Shown here: positions 61,608 through 64,000 of the stretch, in pieces | Layout of the letters: each line of letters begins with the position of its first letter | Numbering within the stretch: the stretch's first letter is position 1 | The notes under the pieces: generated by a model | What the model was told of the DNA's origin: nothing | The model's input: the letters and a program-made list of their open reading frames with translations, nothing else | Database searches by the model: none | Program-made: the position numbers and the translations under genes | Source: a virus | Virus record (IMG/VR): IMGVR_UViG_3300037258_001099 | Coordinates: 1-64,000 of that record | Reading direction: 5' to 3' (one strand) | DNA length: 64,000 bases

Positions 61608-63569
61608 TTGACTACTGCTCTTACGGTCTATGGCGCTGGAGCTGTATCTTCAGATGTTTCTACAGCATGTAAGCTAGTGTCCGCTTCTGGTGGCACGCTC
61701 AATAGCGCCTCGACAAACATGAGCTTCACCTCCGGTGCTACTGGATGGATACAGATATGGGGGAAAGGTGGCGCAAGTGGGCAAACAGGGTCAGGAAGTC
61801 AAGGCTCGCCTGATGGCAATGGTTTCCATTTTGATGGCACGGCACTAGAAGGACAGAGGCTTCTAGCAGGTATCCATGCTTGGACACTTAATCTCCATAC
61901 GAATGCAGGCGGATCGATGACCGCTGATGTCGTTTTTCGTGCTTTAAAGAGATCATCAAGTGGTGTCTACACCGTTATTGGAAGTGCTACACTTTCTGGT
62001 CAAACTTTCACAAATACCCAAGCTGCCTATGCCGATTCCCCGTCTTTTTCTTTGATGGATTTTACTACTGGAGATAGATTAGAATATGATGCCTGGCTCA
62101 ATGTATTGTCTAATACCTCCGTATCTGTTATTGGAATATACCGTTCATCTTCCACAACGCTAGGTGCATCAGGGTGCAATATGGTAACACCTGGCTTTGC
62201 TCCGACGCCTTCAACGAACCAGAGGAAGATTATTTCTAGGCTCTCTCAATATGCGACAACTCAGAGGAAGGGAGTAAGCAGGTTTTACCAGTATGCTGTT
62301 AAGGCAAAAAAGACAACAACTAGACTTTTCCAAAAGGGATTAGTGAATAGAGGTATCTCTACACGATTTGCTCACTATAGCAAATCACTCAAAGCTACTG
62401 CTACGAGAGTAATTCAGTATCTTCTTGCAAAAAGGGCAATAGGAACGAGACTCACTCAATATGCTGTAGGACAGATAAATATTGCTGCTAGGATGTCCCA
62501 GTACGGTCTTGCGGGAAAATCAGTTCCATCGCGCTTCTTTCAAATGCTGTCTTCCGCAAGGCGCTATGCGGTAAGACTCTATCAGTATAGTGCGATCAAG
62601 AGGATAGTTGCCTCTAGGCTTTCCCAGTTTGTTCTAGGCATGCGGACTGTCGCATCTCGTCTAAGCCAATACAGCATATCTGGACGCATAGTCTCCTCTC
62701 GCTTCTTTGCCTACCTCAAAGCTCAGAGGTCCACTGCCTCTCGGGTACATCAATACCTGATAGCAGATAAAGCGTTCCTTTCCAGAATGAGGCAGTACGG
62801 GGTATCATCTCAGACAGTACTAATTCGGTACGGCCAATATGCTTTCCACTTTTCTATACAGAGCATCCAGTCCAGGTTCTCTCAGTACGTAGCACAAATG
62901 AGGGGAATACAAAGTCACTTTGGACACTATAGTGTTTCTGACAGGCGTATTGCTTCCAGACTCTTTTTGCTTGGACACGGTGTCCAGACAGTTGTCTCTC
63001 GGTTCTATCAACACATGGTCAGCCAGAGGGCCTATCAAACCAGGCTTAGGATGGTAAGCAGTTTCCAGTTTGCGCAGCAGTTTTTTGCCTCTAGGCTCTA
63101 TCAGTTCACAGGAGCACAAAGGGCTGTTCGTTCTCGCGTGGCGCTTATTCTCCTCTCTCCAAAGGCATTCGCCATCAGGCTTTATCAGTATGCAGAGAGC
63201 CAGCAAAAGATACACACTCGCATCTTTGTCTATAGGCAAGCAATGAAGTCCCTTCCTATAAGGCTCTTTGCTTATGGCCGTAAGAGCCAGAAATATCCGT
63301 CGAGAGTTTTTATTTATAATGTAGCCACGCGTGGGATTGGGTCGCGTACATTTTCTTACGATAAGAGGAAACACAGTCTAGCAACCAGACTCAATCACAT
63401 TGTTACTCCGATGACGACCAGATTGATAGCCTTGCGTATGAGCCAGTTTGCGGGACAGCACCGAGGAGTCTCTTCTCGACTAAAATGTGTAGAAGCACTT
63501 GATCTTGCTCCTGTCGTTGGACAAGCAGTGGGCAGAGATGGCATTATGGAAATACGGAGGATTCTATGA
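61608..63569 (+). CDS. Repeat protein: N-terminal beta domain plus about 28 RxxQY repeats
   Basis: 653 aa, TTG start with GGGAGGTAA upstream. Residues 1-200 form a jelly-roll-like domain. Residues 210-620 are about 28 tandem repeats of 14 residues, consensus [ST]-R-[LF]-x-Q-Y-x-x-x-x-[RK]-x-[IVA]-x, for example SRLSQYSISGRIVS and SRFSQYVAQMRGIQ; two units are 16-17 long. Very basic (R at position 2, R/K near 11). DNA copies are strongly diverged although the protein pattern is kept, so the repeat is under selection. Likely an elongated fibre of the virion; no family known to me. Confidence 0.8.
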   Translation: MTTALTVYGAGAVSSDVSTACKLVSASGGTLNSASTNMSFTSGATGWIQIWGKGGASGQTGSGSQGSPDGNGFHFDGTALEGQRLLAGIHAWTLNLHTNAGGSMTADVVFRALKRSSSGVYTVIGSATLSGQTFTNTQAAYADSPSFSLMDFTTGDRLEYDAWLNVLSNTSVSVIGIYRSSSTTLGASGCNMVTPGFAPTPSTNQRKIISRLSQYATTQRKGVSRFYQYAVKAKKTTTRLFQKGLVNRGISTRFAHYSKSLKATATRVIQYLLAKRAIGTRLTQYAVGQINIAARMSQYGLAGKSVPSRFFQMLSSARRYAVRLYQYSAIKRIVASRLSQFVLGMRTVASRLSQYSISGRIVSSRFFAYLKAQRSTASRVHQYLIADKAFLSRMRQYGVSSQTVLIRYGQYAFHFSIQSIQSRFSQYVAQMRGIQSHFGHYSVSDRRIASRLFLLGHGVQTVVSRFYQHMVSQRAYQTRLRMVSSFQFAQQFFASRLYQFTGAQRAVRSRVALILLSPKAFAIRLYQYAESQQKIHTRIFVYRQAMKSLPIRLFAYGRKSQKYPSRVFIYNVATRGIGSRTFSYDKRKHSLATRLNHIVTPMTTRLIALRMSQFAGQHRGVSSRLKCVEALDLAPVVGQAVGRDGIMEIRRIL

Positions 63570-63904
63570 GTATCTCTCCCTGGTATCAATTTGACACAAA
63601 GCCCTCGTGGAAGTTCTTTCTACTTCTCGACAGTGGTATCCTTGTCACTACTGGCCTTGCTCCATCTGACTTCTCGTTTCGGATGGTCAACACACAAAAT
63701 ACAAGCGCACAGGAGATTATTGGAGCTGGATATTGCAGTGATCTGCTAGCGGCAGACGCGGACACGCTGCCATCAATTATCTATAATCAGAGTAGGGCAG
63801 ATGTCTCCGTCCCTGGTATTTATCGTACCTATTTTGTCATTACGCTGCCAACGCAGGACCAGGAAACGCTTTCTCTTGGTGAAATAAAAATCGTATCGAG
63901 GTAA
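63566..63904 (+). CDS. Baseplate/fibre-associated protein (112 aa)
   Basis: Overlaps the repeat protein by 4 nt. LLDSGILVTTGLAPSDFSFRMVN and ADVSVPGIYRTYFVITLPT resemble the N-terminal beta-sandwich of phage receptor-binding upper-baseplate proteins. Not certain. Confidence 0.65.
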   Translation: MSISPWYQFDTKPSWKFFLLLDSGILVTTGLAPSDFSFRMVNTQNTSAQEIIGAGYCSDLLAADADTLPSIIYNQSRADVSVPGIYRTYFVITLPTQDQETLSLGEIKIVSR

Positions 63905-63906
63905 CT

Positions 63907-64000
63907 ATGAACGAAGATCTTGTAACCGAGATTGGCAAAGCCGTGGCTGATGTCAACGTGACCGATCTACCGACCATTCTCAAACTGATGGAGAAAATTT
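63907..64000 (+). CDS. Start of a further late gene (partial)
   Basis: ATG at 63907 after GAGGTAACT; 31 codons (MNEDLVTEIGKAVADVN, TDLPTILKLMEKI) reach the window end without a stop. Acidic helical start; identity cannot be told. Confidence 0.7.
   Translation, partial: MNEDLVTEIGKAVADVNVTDLPTILKLMEKI

Noticed and set aside
1-64000. tRNA genes, CRISPR arrays, integrase, retron or reverse transcriptase
   Set aside because: Looked for cloverleaf T-arm sequences, spaced repeats and the respective protein motifs by eye; none seen, though a weak tRNA could be missed.

Overview
This window is about 64 kb of a large, probably temperate, tailed-phage genome (a prophage or phage-plasmid would look the same). 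Evidence: a complete head module on the right (terminase large subunit, portal, scaffold, N4-gp56-like capsid protein, connector and tail-completion proteins), a D5-type primase-helicase, a XRE repressor with face-to-face promoters, and some 70 small tightly packed genes. No integrase, tRNA gene, CRISPR array or rRNA is visible. The host is not identified by any single gene. Ribosome binding sites of the form AGAAAGGA, moderate GC, LuxR-type HTH proteins, a HTH-GNAT fusion, TnpB and a HEARO-like RNA would fit a spore-forming Chloroflexota (Ktedonobacteria-like) host; this is a low-confidence inference. 

Layout. 1-10 kb, minus strand: small genes, including a tandem family of CPIA-motif paralogs, two PD-(D/E)XK nucleases and the primase-helicase. 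The primase tail carries a regularly spaced DNA repeat that is a candidate replication origin. 10-14 kb: candidate small RNA, repressor, divergent promoters, a HigB/HigA-like toxin-antitoxin pair and a possible small terminase subunit. 14-21 kb: a patchwork of short units on both strands: an orphan membrane histidine kinase followed directly by a double-glycine-type leader peptide, membrane proteins, a second XRE protein, a HTH-GNAT protein and a second leader peptide. 21-32 kb: leftward early-type operons with small proteins, a nucleoside-deoxyribosyltransferase-like protein, two DprA/SLOG-family proteins and a DarG-like macrodomain protein. Ten minus-strand units across 5-32 kb are each headed by the same 14-bp motif (TTAAGSAAAAGTCG). 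32-44 kb, mostly plus strand: LuxR-type HTH proteins, YopX-like protein, Ntn-hydrolase (HslV-like), polynucleotide kinase, HAD phosphatase, a structured leader RNA, an IS200/IS605 TnpB-only element beside a truncated HNH-type gene, then on the minus strand a papain-like protease and ThyX. 44-64 kb, plus strand: terminase, dCTP deaminase, HNH insertion, portal, capsid and tail proteins, ending with a protein built from about 28 copies of a 14-residue arginine/QY repeat. 

How the parts may work together. The leftward genes look like replication, nucleotide-sensing and host-takeover functions, switched by the repressor region and by the repeated upstream motif. The rightward genes make and fill the virion; ThyX, dCTP deaminase and the kinase supply or repair DNA. 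The least explained elements are the repeated minus-strand motif, the iteron array inside the primase gene, a palindrome found at three sites (twice in frame inside genes), two structured RNAs, the kinase/peptide locus and the 14-residue repeat protein.
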